This document shows, piece after piece, positions 1 through 8,685 of a stretch of 64,000 nt of DNA (position 1 is the first letter of the stretch; each line of letters opens with the position of its first letter). The position numbers and the translations under genes were made by a program. The DNA lies in NCBI RefSeq assembly GCF_000242255.2, contig NC_017033.1, positions 3,049,110-3,113,109 of the forward strand, read 5' to 3'. This stretch comes from Frateuria aurantia DSM 6220. GTDB taxonomy: Bacteria > Pseudomonadota > Gammaproteobacteria > Xanthomonadales > Rhodanobacteraceae. Under the pieces are notes generated by a model, which made no database searches, was not told the DNA's origin, and worked only from the letters and a program-made list of their open reading frames with translations.

Positions 1-726
1 CTGCTGGGTGAGTTGAAGGCCGAGCCCGGACTGCGCCTGGCCCAGCCGCTGTGCACCGCCCTGCAGACCCCTGATGGACTGCGGGTGCGGACCACCGAGC
101 ATCTGCTGGCAGCCCTGCTGGCCTGCGAAATCGATCATGCACGGGTCACCCTGGATGCCGAGGAAGTGCCGATCCTTGACGGCAGCGCCCTGCCCTGGAT
201 CCAGCTTTTGCGGGATGCCGGCCGTCAGGCCTTCGCCGTGCCCAAGCGCTTTATCAAGATTCTGCGGCCGCTGCGAGTCGGTGATGGCGACAATCGCTAT
301 ACCTCGATCGCGCCGCACGACAGTTATCAGCTGCAAGTCCGCAATGATCTGAAGGGCTTCGGCCAGATGTGCTGGGAAGGTGATCTGACGCCGACCAGCT
401 TTGCCCGGGATATCGCCCCTTCACGCTCTTACGGGCGACTGAAATGGGCGATTCCGGCGATTGCCGGCGGATTTCTCAAGGGTGTGCCGATCCTGCGCGG
501 CGCTCGTCCCTCGTGCACGGCCACCATCATCGGCGGCTCGGTGCATGGCGGCATGCGCCTGCCGGCTGAGTTCGTGCGGCATCGGGTGCTGGACATGGTA
601 GGTGATCTGGCCTTGCTGGGTGCGCCCTTGCTCGGCCGCATCGAGGCTCATCGTCCCAGCCATGAAATGAACTATCAGCTGGCTGCCGCGCTGTTGAAGC
701 AACCTGAATCCTGGTGCTGGGTTTAA
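1..726 (+). CDS. LpxC-family zinc deacetylase paralogue, 5' end outside the window
   Basis: The frame is open from base 1, so the start lies upstream; about 45 residues appear to be missing compared with LpxC of about 300. LpxC removes the N-acetyl group from UDP-3-O-acyl-GlcNAc in lipid A synthesis. Seen here: TTEHLLAAL (zinc/active-site Glu-His), ILDGSALPW, the H-x3-D-x3-D block in VRHRVLDMVGD, and a late His in PSHEMN. All zinc ligands and the general acid/base residues are therefore kept. The Lys that follows the zinc His in E. coli LpxC is Arg here, and the ARTFGF-like loop reads PSRSYG. The canonical lpxC normally sits beside ftsZ, whereas this copy precedes an alpha-oxoamine synthase and a GNAT. 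I infer a paralogue acting on another acetamido substrate. Family is secure; substrate is unknown. Confidence 0.8.
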   Translation: MLGELKAEPGLRLAQPLCTALQTPDGLRVRTTEHLLAALLACEIDHARVTLDAEEVPILDGSALPWIQLLRDAGRQAFAVPKRFIKILRPLRVGDGDNRYTSIAPHDSYQLQVRNDLKGFGQMCWEGDLTPTSFARDIAPSRSYGRLKWAIPAIAGGFLKGVPILRGARPSCTATIIGGSVHGGMRLPAEFVRHRVLDMVGDLALLGAPLLGRIEAHRPSHEMNYQLAAALLKQPESWCWV

Positions 727-764
727 TATAGCCGTTCAGGTTCGTTGAAAGGCTGTGGCTAAAG

Positions 765-2105
765 ATGGGTATCGGTGAGCAATTCCGCCAGCAACTGGCG
801 GCCAAGGCATTGCAGCGGCAGATCGATCGTGCCGGCAGGCAGGAAGACCAGCGCAAGACCGCCAGCCTGAGCGGCGCGCCCCGCAGTACCGGCGGACTCA
901 AGCCGGAACTGGCCCGGTTCGAGACCTTGCCGGCCTACCAGCAGATGCTGGCCATGCAGGAAATGCGCAACCGGCTGGATATCGAATCACCCTTTTTCCG
1001 GGTCCATGACGGCCAGGCCGGCGACACCACGGTGATCGAGGGCCGTTCCTATATCAATTTCGCCAGCTACAACTATCTGGGCAGCTCCGGAGCCGCCGAG
1101 GTCAACGCCGCCGCCAAGGCGGCCATCGACCGTTACGGCACCTCGGCCTCGGCCAGCCGAATGGTGGCCGGCGAGAGACCGGTGCAGCGCGAACTGGAAC
1201 AGGCCCTGGCCAGCTGTTACGGCGTCGACGATGCGCTGGCCCTGGTCAGCGGCCATGCCACCAATGTGACCGTGATCGGCTATCTGTTCGGGCCGAATGA
1301 TCTGATCGTGCATGACGCCCTGGCCCACAACAGCATTGTCCAGGGTGCCCAGCTCAGCGGCGCCAAGCGGCTGAGCTTTCCGCACAATGACTGGGCGGCG
1401 CTGGACGAGTTGCTGAGCCGGGTCCGTGGCGAGTACCAGCGGGTGCTGATCGCCATCGAAGGCCTGTACAGCATGGATGGCGATTATCCCGAGCTGGAAC
1501 GCTTTATCGAGATCAAGCGCCGGCATGGCGCCTTTCTGATGGTCGATGAGGCCCATTCACTGGGCGTGCTGGGTGCCACCGGCCGCGGCATTGCCGAACA
1601 TGCCGGCATCGACAGCCGCGAAGTCGATATCTGGATGGGCACCATGAGCAAGACCCTGGGCGGTTGCGGCGGCTATATCGCCGGCAGCCAGCCGCTGATC
1701 GACTTGCTGCGCCACTTTGCGCCCGGCTTTCTTTACAGCGTCGGCCTGTCACCGGCGCTGGCGGCCGCGTCACTGGCCTCTCTGCAGCGCATGCTGGCCG
1801 GTCCGGAGCGGGTCGCCCGCCTGCGCGAGCGAGGCCGTTATTTTCTGAAGCAGGCCCAGGCCGCTGGTCTGGATACCGGTCACAGTGCCGGTTATGCGGT
1901 GATTCCGGTGATCACCGGCAGCTCGCTGAAGGCGGCGCAGTGGTCGAATGCATTGTTCGAGGCCGGCATCAATGCCCAGCCGATCTTCTATCCCGCCGTC
2001 GAGGAAAAGGCCGCGCGGCTGCGTTTCTTTATCTGCAGCACGCATACGGTGGAACAGATCGATGCCACCATCGCCGTGCTGGCCCGCCTCAACGGCCGCA
2101 GCTGA
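765..2105 (+). CDS. Alpha-oxoamine synthase (PLP, fold type I)
   Basis: This 446-residue enzyme belongs to the family of 8-amino-7-oxononanoate synthase, serine palmitoyltransferase and CqsA. These enzymes condense an amino acid with an acyl thioester, lose CO2 and give an alpha-amino ketone. Seen: SYNYLG near 101-106, a His stacking on PLP in LAHNS (about 188), DEAHS at 261-265, and the Schiff-base lysine K296 in MSKTLGG. About 95 residues precede the catalytic core, including a PFFRVH segment typical of the versions associated with polyketide or lipid gene sets rather than BioF. It starts 38 bases after the lpxC paralogue, and its stop overlaps the next start by one base (TGATG), so the three genes look like an operon. 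Which amino acid and acyl donor it uses cannot be read from sequence. Confidence 0.88.
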   Translation: MGIGEQFRQQLAAKALQRQIDRAGRQEDQRKTASLSGAPRSTGGLKPELARFETLPAYQQMLAMQEMRNRLDIESPFFRVHDGQAGDTTVIEGRSYINFASYNYLGSSGAAEVNAAAKAAIDRYGTSASASRMVAGERPVQRELEQALASCYGVDDALALVSGHATNVTVIGYLFGPNDLIVHDALAHNSIVQGAQLSGAKRLSFPHNDWAALDELLSRVRGEYQRVLIAIEGLYSMDGDYPELERFIEIKRRHGAFLMVDEAHSLGVLGATGRGIAEHAGIDSREVDIWMGTMSKTLGGCGGYIAGSQPLIDLLRHFAPGFLYSVGLSPALAAASLASLQRMLAGPERVARLRERGRYFLKQAQAAGLDTGHSAGYAVIPVITGSSLKAAQWSNALFEAGINAQPIFYPAVEEKAARLRFFICSTHTVEQIDATIAVLARLNGRS

Positions 2106-2752
2106 TGCCGACATCGCCCGATATCGAAGTGATCTGCCGCCCGGCCCGGGCCGAGGATGCCGCCGCGCTGGCGCCCCTGGTCTATGCCTCGGGCGAGGCC
2201 GAGTTCCAGTATCTGCTGGGCACCGACGCCGCCGGCTGCATCGCCTTTCTGCAGCGGATCATCGCCTGGCCCCGCGGTCATTTCAGCTGGCGCCGGCATC
2301 TTGTGGCCGTCGCCGGTGATGACATCGTCGCCGTGATCGCCGCGCAGGACGGGCGGGTCCAGTGGTCGGACAATCCGCTGATCGCCCATGCGTTTATCCG
2401 TCACTTCGGTCTGTCCGCCGCCTTGGGCATCATGATGCGCGGCCTCCGCCTGGAAAAGGAGATTCCACCGCCGAAGCGCTCGCAGACCTTGCTGGCGCAT
2501 TGTGCGACGGCACCGGCCTGGCGTAGCCGCGGTCTGTTCCGGCAGCTGTTTGCCCATGCCTTGCAGCAGGGCATGCTGCCGGCTCACCCCGGCCAGGAGC
2601 TGGTGCTGGACGTACTGGTGGACAACCCGCGAGCGATGGCGCTGTATCAGCGCTGCGGCTTTCAGGCCCCCGCCACCCCGCGGCCGCTGACCCGCGGCCT
2701 GCCACGGCAGCTGCAGGCCATCCGGATGCACTGGGCCCCGCCGCAGGCCTGA
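2105..2752 (+). CDS. GNAT-family N-acyltransferase
   Basis: A 215-residue protein whose ATG overlaps the preceding stop codon. The GNAT core shows late: CATAPAWRSRGLFRQLFAHA around 130-150 resembles the acetyl-CoA pyrophosphate loop (R-x-x-G-hydrophobic), followed by a beta strand ELVLDVLVDNPRAMALYQRCGF near 170-192, the usual fold terminus. The first third is poorly conserved by eye. It probably transfers an acetyl or longer acyl group to an amine. Coupling to an alpha-oxoamine synthase and an LpxC-like deacetylase suggests it acylates the amino ketone made upstream; this is inference. It ends about 30 bases before the palindrome ahead of etfB. Confidence 0.75.
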   Translation: MPTSPDIEVICRPARAEDAAALAPLVYASGEAEFQYLLGTDAAGCIAFLQRIIAWPRGHFSWRRHLVAVAGDDIVAVIAAQDGRVQWSDNPLIAHAFIRHFGLSAALGIMMRGLRLEKEIPPPKRSQTLLAHCATAPAWRSRGLFRQLFAHALQQGMLPAHPGQELVLDVLVDNPRAMALYQRCGFQAPATPRPLTRGLPRQLQAIRMHWAPPQA

Positions 2753-2782
2753 ACCAGCTCCGGAAACAGATCAAGACAGGAC

Positions 2783-2798
2783 TCAAACACTTGTTTGA
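2783..2798. promoter_or_regulatory. PsrA-like operator palindrome ahead of etfBA
   Basis: A perfect dyad, TCAAACA-CT-TGTTTGA. Its core CAAAC-N4-GTTTG fits the published PsrA consensus (G/C)AAAC-N2-4-GTTT(G/C). It lies just upstream of a TACAAT -10 element, where a bound TetR-type repressor would cover the -35 region. Regulation by fatty acids is inferred from the motif and from ETF being the downstream gene. Confidence 0.6.
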
Positions 2799-2807
2799 AT
2801 TTTTGGC

Positions 2808-2813
2808 TACAAT
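2808..2813 (+). promoter_or_regulatory. Probable -10 element of the etfBA promoter
   Basis: TACAAT matches the sigma-70 -10 consensus at five of six positions and lies 62 bases before the etfB ATG. No good -35 exists at normal spacing; the position is occupied by the CAAAC/GTTTG palindrome. Confidence 0.5.
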
Positions 2814-2875
2814 GCAGGACTCTGCGATGATTCGCCCTTTGTCCTGCGGGATCCATTGAACTTAAGGATGCACCC

Positions 2876-3622
2876 ATGAAGATTCTGGTCGGCTACAAGC
2901 GCGTTGTGGACTACAACGTCCGCATCCAGGTCAAGCCTGATGGCACGGGAATTGTCACCGATGGCGTCAAGCTCTCGGCCAACCCCTTCGACGACATCGC
3001 CCTGGAAGAGGCGCTGCGCCTGCGTGAAAAGGGCGTGGCCACCGAAGTGGTGGTGGTGGGGATCGGCCCGGCCGACCTGACCGCCCATTTGCGCAACGGT
3101 CTGGCCATGGGCGCCAATCGCGCCATCCATGTCAGCACCAGCGAAGCCGTCGAGCCGCTGGGCGCCGCCCGCGTGTTCCTGAAGCTGATCGAAAAGGAAC
3201 AGCCGGATCTGGTGCTGCTGGGCAAGCAGGCCATCGACGACGATGCCAACCAGACCGGCCAGATGCTGGCCGCCTTGTGGGACCGTCCGCAGGCGACCTT
3301 CGCCAGCAAGCTGGAGATCGAAGCCGGCAAGGCCAAGGTCACCCGCGAGGTCGATGCCGGCCTGGAAACCATCGAAGCCGAGCTGCCGGCCGTGATCACC
3401 GCCGACCTGCGCCTGAACGAGCCGCGCTTTATCAAGCTGCCGGACATCATGAAGGCCAAGGCCAAGCCGATCGAGGTGCTGGAACTGGCCGCACTGGGCG
3501 TGGATGTCACCCCTGCGCTGAAGGTCTCCAGCTACGAAGCCCCCGCCAAGCGCGGCAAGGGTGTCATCGTCAAGGATGCCGCCGAACTGGTGGCCGCGCT
3601 GAAGCAGAAGGGTCTGCTCTGA
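2876..3622 (+). CDS. etfB: Electron transfer flavoprotein subunit beta
   Basis: The 248-residue ETF beta subunit forms a heterodimer with EtfA and carries electrons from acyl-CoA dehydrogenases to ETF:ubiquinone oxidoreductase at the inner membrane. Seen: N-terminal KILVGYKRVVDYN, the AMP-binding-domain segment EEALRLREKG, VLLGKQAIDDD near 120, the recognition-loop-type LPAVITADLRLNEPR around 170, and a basic C-terminus. Length is normal. An AAGGA stretch precedes the ATG at a normal distance. It is followed after 25 bases by etfA. The upstream palindrome suggests control by a fatty-acid-responsive repressor. Confidence 0.96.
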   Translation: MKILVGYKRVVDYNVRIQVKPDGTGIVTDGVKLSANPFDDIALEEALRLREKGVATEVVVVGIGPADLTAHLRNGLAMGANRAIHVSTSEAVEPLGAARVFLKLIEKEQPDLVLLGKQAIDDDANQTGQMLAALWDRPQATFASKLEIEAGKAKVTREVDAGLETIEAELPAVITADLRLNEPRFIKLPDIMKAKAKPIEVLELAALGVDVTPALKVSSYEAPAKRGKGVIVKDAAELVAALKQKGLL

Positions 3623-3647
3623 GCAGGCCGCAGGAGAGCATACGATC

Positions 3648-4592
3648 ATGAGCAAGATTCTCGTCATCGCCGAACACCATGCCGGCAAACTGAACCCGGC
3701 CACCGCGCGCGCCATCAGTGCCGCTGCCGCCATCAAGCCCGAAGCCATCGACGTGCTGGTGCTGGCCGACCAGGTCGAGGCCATCGCCGCCGAAGCCGCG
3801 ACCATCAGCGGCGTCAGCCGCGTGCTGACCGTGGCTCGCGCCGAAAACGCACAGCCGCTGGCGGCCGTGCTGGCCCCGCAGATCGCCAGGCTGGCCGAAG
3901 GCTACAGTCATCTGCTGATCGCCTCCACCACCTTCGGCAAGGATGTGGCTCCCCGCGTCGCCGCCCTGCTCGGCGTGGCCCAGATCAGCGATCTGATGAG
4001 CGTGGAGTCCGCCCACGTGTTCAAGCGCCCGGTCTATGCCGGCAACGCCATCATCACGGTTGAAGCCCCCAGCGATCGCATCGTGGTCGCCACGGTCCGT
4101 TCCGCCTCGTGGCAGGCCGCGCCCGGCGGCGGCTCGGCCCCTGTCGAAGCCGTGTCGGTGGACGTCGCCCTGCCGAGCCACACCCGCTATATCGGGCTGG
4201 ACAGCGGCGAAAGCGATCGTCCTGACCTGCAGAGTGCCGCCAAGGTGGTCTCCGGCGGTCGCGGCGTCGGCTCGGCCGAGAACTTCAAGCTGGTCTATGA
4301 CTTCGCCGACAAGATCGGTGCAGGCGTCGGCGCCTCGCGCGCCGCCGTGGATGCAGGCTACGTGCCTTCGGACATGCAGGTCGGCCAGACCGGCAAGATC
4401 ATCGCACCGGAGCTGTATATCGCCATCGGTATCTCGGGCGCCATCCAGCATCTGACCGGCATCAAGGACGCCGGCACCATCGTGGCGATCAATGCCGATG
4501 CCGAAGCGCCGATCTTCGAAGTGGCCGACTTCGGTCTGGTCGGCGATCTGTTCAAGCTGGTGCCGGAACTGAGCGCCGCCATCGACGGCTGA
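3648..4592 (+). CDS. etfA: Electron transfer flavoprotein subunit alpha (FAD-binding)
   Basis: The 314-residue partner of EtfB. The C-terminal FAD domain is clear: [12 protein letters not shown] (about 203-214), the [13 protein letters not shown] segment, [25 protein letters not shown] (about 244-268) and the final [19 protein letters not shown]. These are the standard ETF-alpha signatures. The gene ends the etfBA operon; a hairpin follows 46 bases downstream. In Xanthomonas etfA marks one edge of the variable LPS locus, and the opposite-strand neighbours here (wzt, wzm) fit that pattern. Confidence 0.97.
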   Translation: MSKILVIAEHHAGKLNPATARAISAAAAIKPEAIDVLVLADQVEAIAAEAATISGVSRVLTVARAENAQPLAAVLAPQIARLAEGYSHLLIASTTFGKDVAPRVAALLGVAQISDLMSVESAHVFKRPVYAGNAIITVEAPSDRIVVATVRSASWQAAPGGGSAPVEAVSVDVALPSHTRYIGLDSGESDRPDLQSAAKVVSGGRGVGSAENFKLVYDFADKIGAGVGASRAAVDAGYVPSDMQVGQTGKIIAPELYIAIGISGAIQHLTGIKDAGTIVAINADAEAPIFEVADFGLVGDLFKLVPELSAAIDG

Positions 4593-4638
4593 GTCCAGCT
4601 GCACCTCGCCGGGCCGGCCTGATGGCGGCCCGGACATG

Positions 4639-4672
4639 ACGAAGGCCGTGGGCACCCGCTCGCGGCCTTCGT
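4639..4672. terminator. Hairpin between convergent etfA and wzt
   Basis: Ten-base arms ACGAAGGCCG and CGGCCTTCGT flank a 14-base loop, followed by a weak GTTTG stretch. It lies between two convergent genes and could serve both directions. Confidence 0.55.
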
Positions 4673-4712
4673 GTTTGATGCGACCGCGGGTCCTGCTTCC
4701 AGGACTCCCGCT

Positions 4713-5435
4713 TCAACCGTTCCCGAAAGCCGCCGGTTCCTGCAGCCGGCCATGCTGCAGATGGATGCGGCGATTGCACAGCTTGTCCAGGGTGGCCGGC
4801 TGATGCGAAGCCAGGACCAGAATGCTGGCCTGGCGCACGATCTGCTGCAGTCGATCTTCGGCCCGCTCCACAAAGTCGGCATCGCCGACGCTCAGCCATT
4901 CGTCCATCAGCAGGATTTCGGGCTGCACCGCCGTGACCGTGGAGAACGCCAGGCGCAGCACCATGCCGCTGGAATAGGTCCGCACCGGCATGTCCAGATA
5001 ATCACCCAAGCCGGAAAACTCGGCGATGGACGGTCTCAGTGCCAGGATCTGCGGCCGGCTCAGGCCCAGGATCAAGCCCCGGATCAGCATGTTTTCATAG
5101 CCGGTGGCTTCATGGTCCATGCCCAGGGTGACATCGATCAGGCTGGTCACCGTTCCTTCCACCGTCAAGCGGCCGCTGGTCGGCGCATAGACGCCGGCCA
5201 GCATCCGCAGCAACGAGGTCTTGCCGGCCCCGTTGTGCCCTTCGATGCCCAGCCGGTCGCCTTCACGCAGTTCCAGGCTGACATCCTGCAAGGCCTGGAC
5301 CACGGTGACGTGGCGACTGGCCGCCGCCAGCCGGCCGCCGCTGACGGCGGCCAGCGCGGTCTTCTTCAGCGACTGGTTGGAGGCGCCATAGACCGGCAAG
5401 GCCAGCCCGCAGTGTTCAAGACGGATCAGGCTCAT
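4713..5435 (-). CDS. wzt: ABC transporter ATPase for polysaccharide export (Wzt-like, short form)
   Basis: A 240-residue ATPase that would energise export of O-antigen or another polysaccharide through its membrane partner Wzm. Seen: Walker A GHNGAGKT at 66-73, the SSGM signature at 155-158 and Walker B ILLMDE at 174-179, plus the [15 protein letters not shown] segment typical of the polysaccharide-export subfamily. It lies 3 bases after wzm. Many O-antigen Wzt proteins carry an extra C-terminal domain that binds the modified chain end; this one stops right after the nucleotide-binding domain. That suggests an export mode without terminal-modification recognition. Confidence 0.9.
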   Translation of the reverse strand: MSLIRLEHCGLALPVYGASNQSLKKTALAAVSGGRLAAASRHVTVVQALQDVSLELREGDRLGIEGHNGAGKTSLLRMLAGVYAPTSGRLTVEGTVTSLIDVTLGMDHEATGYENMLIRGLILGLSRPQILALRPSIAEFSGLGDYLDMPVRTYSSGMVLRLAFSTVTAVQPEILLMDEWLSVGDADFVERAEDRLQQIVRQASILVLASHQPATLDKLCNRRIHLQHGRLQEPAAFGNG

Positions 5436-5438
5436 GAC

Positions 5439-6263
5439 TTACACCCAGAAAGCGATGCGGCGATGGCAGCGCGCAAACAAGGGCCAGGCGATGGCATACA
5501 GCAGCACGATCATGCCGCCGACCGCGGCATAGGTGTGCGGCGACGGCACGCCGTGGTAGATGGGCTCGCGCAGGATTTCCACAAAGGGATACAGCGGATT
5601 CAAGTCCACCCAGCCGGAACGTTCCGGGCCCAGCAGCTGCGGCTTCCAGAATACCGGAGTCAGAAAGAACACCAGCTGCAGGACACTGGCCACGATCTGC
5701 TGCATGTCACGGAAGCGGGCGCAGAACAGGCCCAGCAGCAGCCCAGCCGGAAAGGCCGCCAGCATCGTCAGCGCTACGCCGGGCAGCAGCATCAGCCAGC
5801 TGAGGCGAGGCTGCAGATGGAAGTACAGCATCACCGGCACATAGGCCAGCAGGTTGTGGCCGAAAATGATCAGATTGCGATACAGCGACTGCAGCACATA
5901 GCTGCTCATCGGCAGGTTGACCGAGCGGATCAGTCGCTCGGAGCCCACATAGACCTGGCAACCGTCCAGAATCAGGTTCGAGATCAGGCCCCAGCTGATG
6001 ATGCCCATCGCCAGATACGGAATGAAGTCCGCCACCGGCAGCTTAAACAGCAGACCGTACAGGGGACCCAGGCCGCAGATCGTGATCAGCATGGTCAGGG
6101 TGATCCACAGCGGCCCCAGCATCGAGCGGCGATAACGCTGCTTGATGTCCTGCCAGCCCAGGGTCATCCAGACCTCGCGCCGCACCCAGGCACGGGTGAG
6201 GTCCTGCCAGGCCGAGGCCAGGCTGCCCCGGGATGAGCTCAAGGTCGGACTCACCGCAGACAT
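5439..6263 (-). CDS. wzm: ABC-2 type polysaccharide export permease (Wzm-like)
   Basis: A 274-residue inner-membrane protein with about six hydrophobic segments. The soluble start contains the conserved REVWMTLGWQDIKQRYRRS motif before the first membrane span, and LGPLWITLTM follows, as in Wzm/TagG permeases. It pairs with the ATPase directly downstream. Its ATG lies inside the last 13 bases of metB, so translation may be coupled. No glycosyltransferase is next to it, so the exported polymer must be built by genes outside this window. Confidence 0.92.
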   Translation of the reverse strand: MSAVSPTLSSSRGSLASAWQDLTRAWVRREVWMTLGWQDIKQRYRRSMLGPLWITLTMLITICGLGPLYGLLFKLPVADFIPYLAMGIISWGLISNLILDGCQVYVGSERLIRSVNLPMSSYVLQSLYRNLIIFGHNLLAYVPVMLYFHLQPRLSWLMLLPGVALTMLAAFPAGLLLGLFCARFRDMQQIVASVLQLVFFLTPVFWKPQLLGPERSGWVDLNPLYPFVEILREPIYHGVPSPHTYAAVGGMIVLLYAIAWPLFARCHRRIAFWV

Positions 6264-7417
6264 GCGTCCAGTTCGGCGATCAGATCCTCGACATCCTCGA
6301 CGCCGACCGACAGCCGGATCAGACCGTCATCGATGCCCAGCTCGGCCCGCTTCTCGGCAGGGACCGAGGCATGGGTCATGATCGCCGGATGCTCGATCAG
6401 GCTCTCGACCCCGCCCAGCGATTCCGCCAGGGCGAACAGCCGGGTCTGCTCCAGCATGCGCCGCGAGGCTTCCAGACCGCCCTTGATGCGGATGGTGACG
6501 ATGCCGCCGAAGCCCTGCATCTGGCGCTTGGCCAGTTCGTGCTGGGGATGGCTGGGCAGGCCCGGGTAGATCACTTTCTCCACGGCAGGATGCGCTTCCA
6601 GCCACTGCGCGATCTTCAGCGCGCTGGCGCAGTGCTCGCGCATCCGCAGATGCAGGGTCTTCAGGCCGCGCATCGCCAGAAAGGCATCGAAGGGACCCGC
6701 CACGGCGCCGATCGAGTTCTGCAGAAAGGCCAGCTGCTTGCCCAGTTCGGCATCGGCCGCGACCAGCACGCCACCGACGATATCCGAGTGGCCATTGAGG
6801 TATTTGGTCGCCGAATGCAGCACGATGTCGGCACCCAGCTCGATCGGGCGCTGCACCATCGGCGAGCAGAAGGTGTTGTCGACCACGAGGATCAGGCCGT
6901 GCTCGCGGGCAAACACGCTCAAGGCGGCCAGATCGACCAGCTTAAGCATCGGATTGGTCGGCGTCTCGGCCCAGATCATCCGGGTCTGCGGGGTCAGCGC
7001 CGCGGCGACGGCGTCCAGATCATTGAGATCGACAAAACTGAAATCCAGGGCCGCAGTACGGCGACGGACCTTGTCGAACAGCCGGTAGCTGCCGCCGTAC
7101 AAGTCATCCATCGCGATCACGTGACTGCCGCTGTCCAGCAGTTCCAGTGCCGTCGCGGCGGCGGCCAGGCCGGAGGCGAAGGCAAAGCCGGCCACGCCGC
7201 CTTCCAGATCGGCGATGCAGGCCTCGTAGGCCTGTCGCGTCGGATTCTGGCTGCGCGAGTATTCATAGCCCTGATGCACGCCGGGGCTGCTCTGCACATA
7301 GGTCGAAGTGGCGTAGATCGGGGTCATGATGGCCCCGGTCGCCGGATCAGGCTGCTGACCGGCATGGATGGCCCGGGTACCCAGACCCTGGGGGCGGTGC
7401 TGACTGGAGTCCGACAT
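6251..7417 (-). CDS. metB: Cystathionine gamma-synthase/lyase family PLP enzyme (MetB-type)
   Basis: A 388-residue Cys/Met-metabolism enzyme; the preferred reaction is cystathionine formation from an activated homoserine and cysteine in methionine synthesis. Seen: YEYSRSQNPTR (phosphate-binding Tyr/Arg near 53-55), DDLYGG, DNTF and the Schiff-base lysine K205 in SATKYLNGHSD. I chose the ATG at 7417, with AAGGAT four bases ahead, over an adjacent TTG. MetB and the lyases MetC or gamma-lyase cannot be separated safely by eye. The position next to an LPS export operon opposite etfA matches the metB boundary gene of Xanthomonas LPS clusters, which favours the metB name. Confidence 0.85.
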   Translation of the reverse strand: MSDSSQHRPQGLGTRAIHAGQQPDPATGAIMTPIYATSTYVQSSPGVHQGYEYSRSQNPTRQAYEACIADLEGGVAGFAFASGLAAAATALELLDSGSHVIAMDDLYGGSYRLFDKVRRRTAALDFSFVDLNDLDAVAAALTPQTRMIWAETPTNPMLKLVDLAALSVFAREHGLILVVDNTFCSPMVQRPIELGADIVLHSATKYLNGHSDIVGGVLVAADAELGKQLAFLQNSIGAVAGPFDAFLAMRGLKTLHLRMREHCASALKIAQWLEAHPAVEKVIYPGLPSHPQHELAKRQMQGFGGIVTIRIKGGLEASRRMLEQTRLFALAESLGGVESLIEHPAIMTHASVPAEKRAELGIDDGLIRLSVGVEDVEDLIAELDACLR

Positions 7418-7635
7418 CAAAATCCTTGAAGCTGGTGCGCCGTGGCGCGATCGCGAAAACGACGGGTTGAATCCGCATGATAAGCCATGCGTCCGCCGTT
7501 GGCGCCAGCTCGTGGATGTCGCGGTGCCGCGCCTCGCGTTTGGCGTTCAAACCGTTATCATCGGGATCCGGGCCGGGGCGAGGATCACCGGAGGTGTCAG
7601 CGGCGCCTGAATGCCGGCCTATCCATGGAGAGTGC

Positions 7636-8685
7636 ATGAACACATTACTGGTCACCGGCGGCGCAGGCTTTATCGGTGCGAACTTCGTCTTGGGGGCCGT
7701 GGCGCGCGGCCGACGCATCGTCAATCTGGACAAGCTGACCTATGCCGGCAATCTGGACACGCTTGCCAGCCTGAAGGGTTCGGAGCGGCACCATTTCATG
7801 CAGGGCGATATCGGTGACCGCGCCCTGGTCGGTCGCTTGCTGGCCGAATTCAAGCCGCAGGCCATCCTCAATTTCGCGGCCGAATCCCATGTCGACCGCT
7901 CCATCGACGGTCCGGCCGAGTTCGTGCAGACCAATGTGGTCGGTACCCTCGGGCTGCTGGAAGCGACCCGCGACTACTGGCGCACGCTGGATGCCGCCGA
8001 AGCGGCCGCTTTCCGTTTCCTGCATGTCTCCACCGACGAGGTCTACGGCTCGCTGGGCGCTGAAGGCTATTTCAGCGAGACCTCACCGTATGCGCCCAAT
8101 TCGCCCTATTCCGCCTCCAAGGCGGCTTCGGACCATCTGGTGCGGGCCTTCCATCACACCTACGGTCTGCCCACGCTGACCACCAACTGCTCCAACAACT
8201 ACGGTCCTTTCCAGTTTCCGGAGAAACTCATCCCGCTGATCATCGCCAAGGCGCTGGCCGGCGAGGCGCTGCCGGTCTATGGCGACGGCCTGAATATCCG
8301 CGACTGGTTGTATGTGGAAGACCATTGCAGCGCGATCGAGCGTGTCCTGGAGGGCGGCCGGGTTGGCGAAACCTATACCGTCGGCGGCAACGCCGAGAAG
8401 ACCAATATCGATGTGGTCAAGACCGTATGCGCGCTGCTGGATCAGCGCCGCCCGCGGGCCGACGGCCAGCCCCGCGAATCGCAGATCCAATTCGTCAAGG
8501 ACCGCCCCGGCCATGACCGTCGTTATGCCATCGATGCTTCCCGGCTGCGCCGCGAGCTGGGCTGGACACCGGCCCACAGCTTCGAGCAAGGTCTGGCGGC
8601 CACCGTCGACTGGTACCTGGGTCACCAGGACTGGGTCAGCCGGGTACTGGACGGCAGCTACCGGATGGAGCGCCTGGGCCAATGA
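7636..8685 (+). CDS. rfbB: dTDP-glucose 4,6-dehydratase
   Basis: A 349-residue enzyme for the second step of dTDP-L-rhamnose synthesis: it oxidises, dehydrates and reduces dTDP-glucose to the 4-keto-6-deoxy sugar with bound NAD. Seen: NAD-binding GGAGFIG at 8-14, the catalytic Asp-Glu pair in STDEVYG (134-135), Tyr158/Lys162 in YSASK, and [14 protein letters not shown]. The ATG at 7636 follows GGAGAG; the frame is open further upstream, but the family begins at this Met. It opens rfbBACD-manC, with a four-base stop/start overlap into rfbA. The 218 bases upstream are shared with divergent metB and should hold both promoters. Confidence 0.97.
   Translation: MNTLLVTGGAGFIGANFVLGAVARGRRIVNLDKLTYAGNLDTLASLKGSERHHFMQGDIGDRALVGRLLAEFKPQAILNFAAESHVDRSIDGPAEFVQTNVVGTLGLLEATRDYWRTLDAAEAAAFRFLHVSTDEVYGSLGAEGYFSETSPYAPNSPYSASKAASDHLVRAFHHTYGLPTLTTNCSNNYGPFQFPEKLIPLIIAKALAGEALPVYGDGLNIRDWLYVEDHCSAIERVLEGGRVGETYTVGGNAEKTNIDVVKTVCALLDQRRPRADGQPRESQIQFVKDRPGHDRRYAIDASRLRRELGWTPAHSFEQGLAATVDWYLGHQDWVSRVLDGSYRMERLGQ

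Noticed and set aside
2816-2860. A leader RNA or riboswitch before etfB
   Set aside because: The leader is only about 55 bases and shows no strong pairing.
4671-6236. A 521-codon plus-strand frame across wzt and wzm
   Set aside because: Rich in Gln/His/Arg and without domain; the minus strand encodes a clear transporter pair.
7421-7635. A SAM-type riboswitch ahead of metB
   Set aside because: No matching helices or conserved cores are visible on the minus strand; the spacer is short and shared with rfbB.
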